Below, piece after piece: positions 4,935 through 6,021 of a stretch of DNA of 6,021 nt. Numbering within the stretch: the stretch's first letter is position 1; the number at the start of each line of letters is the position of its first letter. The translations under genes and the position numbers were made by a program. Under the pieces are notes generated by a model. That model was given only the letters and a program-made list of their open reading frames with translations. It did no database searches and was not told the DNA's origin. Source of the DNA: Hydrogenothermus sp. (GTDB lineage Bacteria; Aquificota; Aquificia; Aquificales; Hydrogenothermaceae); assembly GCA_003978675.1 (NCBI GenBank), contig QNYP01000107.1:1-6021 (forward strand). The letters are read 5' to 3'.

Positions 4935-6021
4935 GGATTATAAAGTTCTAAGTAAACATCTTCATCAAAAATTCTAACTTTTTCCCTTTTTAGTTTTATA
5001 GCATTGGGAATATAATCAATATTTAATTTACCTACTGAAGATATCCCTTCTTCTCCTACTATTTTAGGAGCAATGAAAATAGATAATTTATCAAATAGGT
5101 TTTCCTTTAAAAACCCTGTTATTAAATTACTTCCTCCCTCAACTAAAATATGCATTATATCTCTTTTGTAAAGTTCTTCTAGTATGTCTGAAAGTTTAAA
5201 TTTTCCATTTAAAAGGGAAAGTCTAACAAACTCTATATGTGGACTTTCATACTCATTAAGTTTTTCTTTATTAAGCTCTTCTGAAACAAATATAATAGTC
5301 TTAGCATCACTATTAAAAATATTAAAATTTTTTGGAGTTTTTAAATCTTTATCTATTAGTATCCTTATAGGTTGCTTTTCTGTTTTTAAATGTCTGACAG
5401 TTAAAGATGGATTATCTTTTAAAACTGTATTAACCCCAACCATAACTGCAGATGAATGTTTTCTAAGTAAATGAGCATATTCTCTAGACTTTTCTCCTGT
5501 TATCCATTTAGAACTTCCTGTAAATGTTGCAATCTTTCCATCTAAGGTTTGAGCCAATTTCAAATGAATAAATGGCCTTTTCTTTTTTATAAAGATAAAA
5601 AAGTCCTCATTTAATTTCCTAGCTTCCTTTGCTAAAACTCCTGTATAAACATTAATACCTTTACTTTTTAAAATTTCTATTCCTTTTCCTGCTACTAACG
5701 GATTTGGGTCCAAAGTAGCAACAACAACATTTTTTATCTTATGTCTAATTATCGCATCAGTGCATGGAGGTGTCTTTCCATGATGACAACAAGGTTCTAA
5801 AGTTATATAAATAGTAGAGTTTTCTAAAGAATATCCTTTACTTAACGCATCATTTATAGCTTCTACTTCAGCATGAGGCATACCAGCCTTCTTATGATAA
5901 CCCTTACCTATTACTTTTCCATCTTTTACTATTACAGCTCCTACAGTAGGATTTTGATGGGTTAATCCTTTCCTCCTCTTTGCTAGCTCTAAAGCTTGTT
6001 TTATGAAAGTAGCTTTAGAGC
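4904..6021 (-). CDS. ribD: Bifunctional riboflavin deaminase-reductase RibD (5' end outside window)
   Basis: RibD deaminates the pyrimidine of the GTP cyclohydrolase II product and then reduces its ribosyl group with NADPH, two early steps of riboflavin synthesis, in the cytoplasm. About 371 residues are visible, reading leftwards from 6019. The deaminase domain has FIKQALELAKRR, HQNPTVGAVIV (HPNP in most homologues), then HAEVEA (His49, Glu51 in visible numbering) and TLEPCCHHGKTPPC (Cys77, Cys86) as zinc site. The reductase domain has LKLAQTLDGKIA, SKWITG, MVGVNTVLKDNP and LVEGGSNL, and the C-terminus is complete. The ATG at 5881 would cut off the conserved HQNPTVG region, so it is not the start; the real start lies just beyond the window or was replaced by the edge repeat. 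Any FMN riboswitch would be upstream and unseen. It is convergent to the phosphatidyltransferase gene, with no terminator between them. Confidence 0.96.
   Translation of the reverse strand, partial: SKATFIKQALELAKRRKGLTHQNPTVGAVIVKDGKVIGKGYHKKAGMPHAEVEAINDALSKGYSLENSTIYITLEPCCHHGKTPPCTDAIIRHKIKNVVVATLDPNPLVAGKGIEILKSKGINVYTGVLAKEARKLNEDFFIFIKKKRPFIHLKLAQTLDGKIATFTGSSKWITGEKSREYAHLLRKHSSAVMVGVNTVLKDNPSLTVRHLKTEKQPIRILIDKDLKTPKNFNIFNSDAKTIIFVSEELNKEKLNEYESPHIEFVRLSLLNGKFKLSDILEELYKRDIMHILVEGGSNLITGFLKENLFDKLSIFIAPKIVGEEGISSVGKLNIDYIPNAIKLKREKVRIFDEDVYLELYNPHSFDEIFKT
5986..6021. repeat. 11-bp perfect inverted repeat touching the right edge
   Basis: GCTCTAAAGCT at 5986-5996 is the exact reverse complement of AGCTTTAGAGC at 6011-6021, with a 14-base loop. 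The match runs to the last base of the window and may continue outside. It lies in the first codons of ribD. It could be a chance hairpin, but its position at the edge parallels the inverted copy at the left end and suggests a fold-back join. Confidence 0.85.

Noticed and set aside
4919..4970. Direct repeat TTCATCAAAA (4919-4928 and 4961-4970)
   Set aside because: Both copies are antisense of Phe-Asp-Glu codons in ribD; a 10-base AT-rich repeat is expected by chance and has no flanking structure of a mobile element.
5184..5474. 96-residue plus-strand open frame
   Set aside because: It lies entirely inside ribD's reductase domain, antisense, and has no supporting Shine-Dalgarno or recognisable domain.
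1..6021. Hairpin ends of a linear replicon
   Set aside because: The left arms enclose a 329-base loop of leuD coding sequence and the two edge repeats are unrelated in sequence, unlike covalently closed telomeres; chimeric ends are simpler.
1..6021. CRISPR array, tRNA, rRNA, insertion sequence or phage genes
   Set aside because: No regularly spaced repeats, no cloverleaf or rRNA-like segments and no transposase or integrase motifs were seen; almost all sequence is covered by housekeeping coding genes.

Overview
The window is an AT-rich bacterial segment packed with housekeeping genes. Its proteins are rich in Lys, Glu and Ile and poor in Gln, as in thermophiles. The low GC, the LeuD and TrpF types and the diderm-style lipoproteins suggest an Aquificales bacterium (Hydrogenothermaceae, for example a Sulfurihydrogenibium or Persephonella relative). 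That assignment is inference from sequence character and recalled homologues, not from a search.

Layout: bases 1-149 are an exact reverse-complement copy of 479-627, inside leuD, and end abruptly where the real leuD begins (TTG at 150). Four plus-strand genes follow with overlapping ends: leuD (isopropylmalate isomerase small subunit), a tandem universal-stress protein, a 564-residue TPR lipoprotein, and a small lipoprotein resembling LolB. After an 84-base gap with a possible -10 box come trpF (tryptophan synthesis) and, 14 bases later, a CDP-alcohol phosphatidyltransferase with a TTG start and a clear Shine-Dalgarno. The last gene, ribD (riboflavin synthesis), lies on the minus strand. It meets the phosphatidyltransferase tail-to-tail with a 31-base overlap, and its 5' end runs off the window. 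There is no stretch of 300 bases without a gene.

The genes mix amino-acid and cofactor synthesis (leuD, trpF, ribD) with envelope functions (TPR lipoprotein, LolB-like lipoprotein, phospholipid head-group transferase). I see no dedicated defence, mobile or secondary-metabolite system. The most biologically interesting points are the TPR plus LolB-like pair, which recalls the TPR-lolB neighbourhood of Pseudomonas, and the phosphatidyltransferase, whose motifs point towards an inositol-phosphate-type enzyme.

The strongest structural anomaly is the 149-base perfect inverted copy at the left edge, together with an 11-base perfect inverted repeat that reaches the last base of the right edge. Both look like fold-back joins at contig ends (amplification or assembly chimeras). 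Sequence upstream of position 150, and possibly the last 11 bases, should not be taken as genuine genome order without checking.
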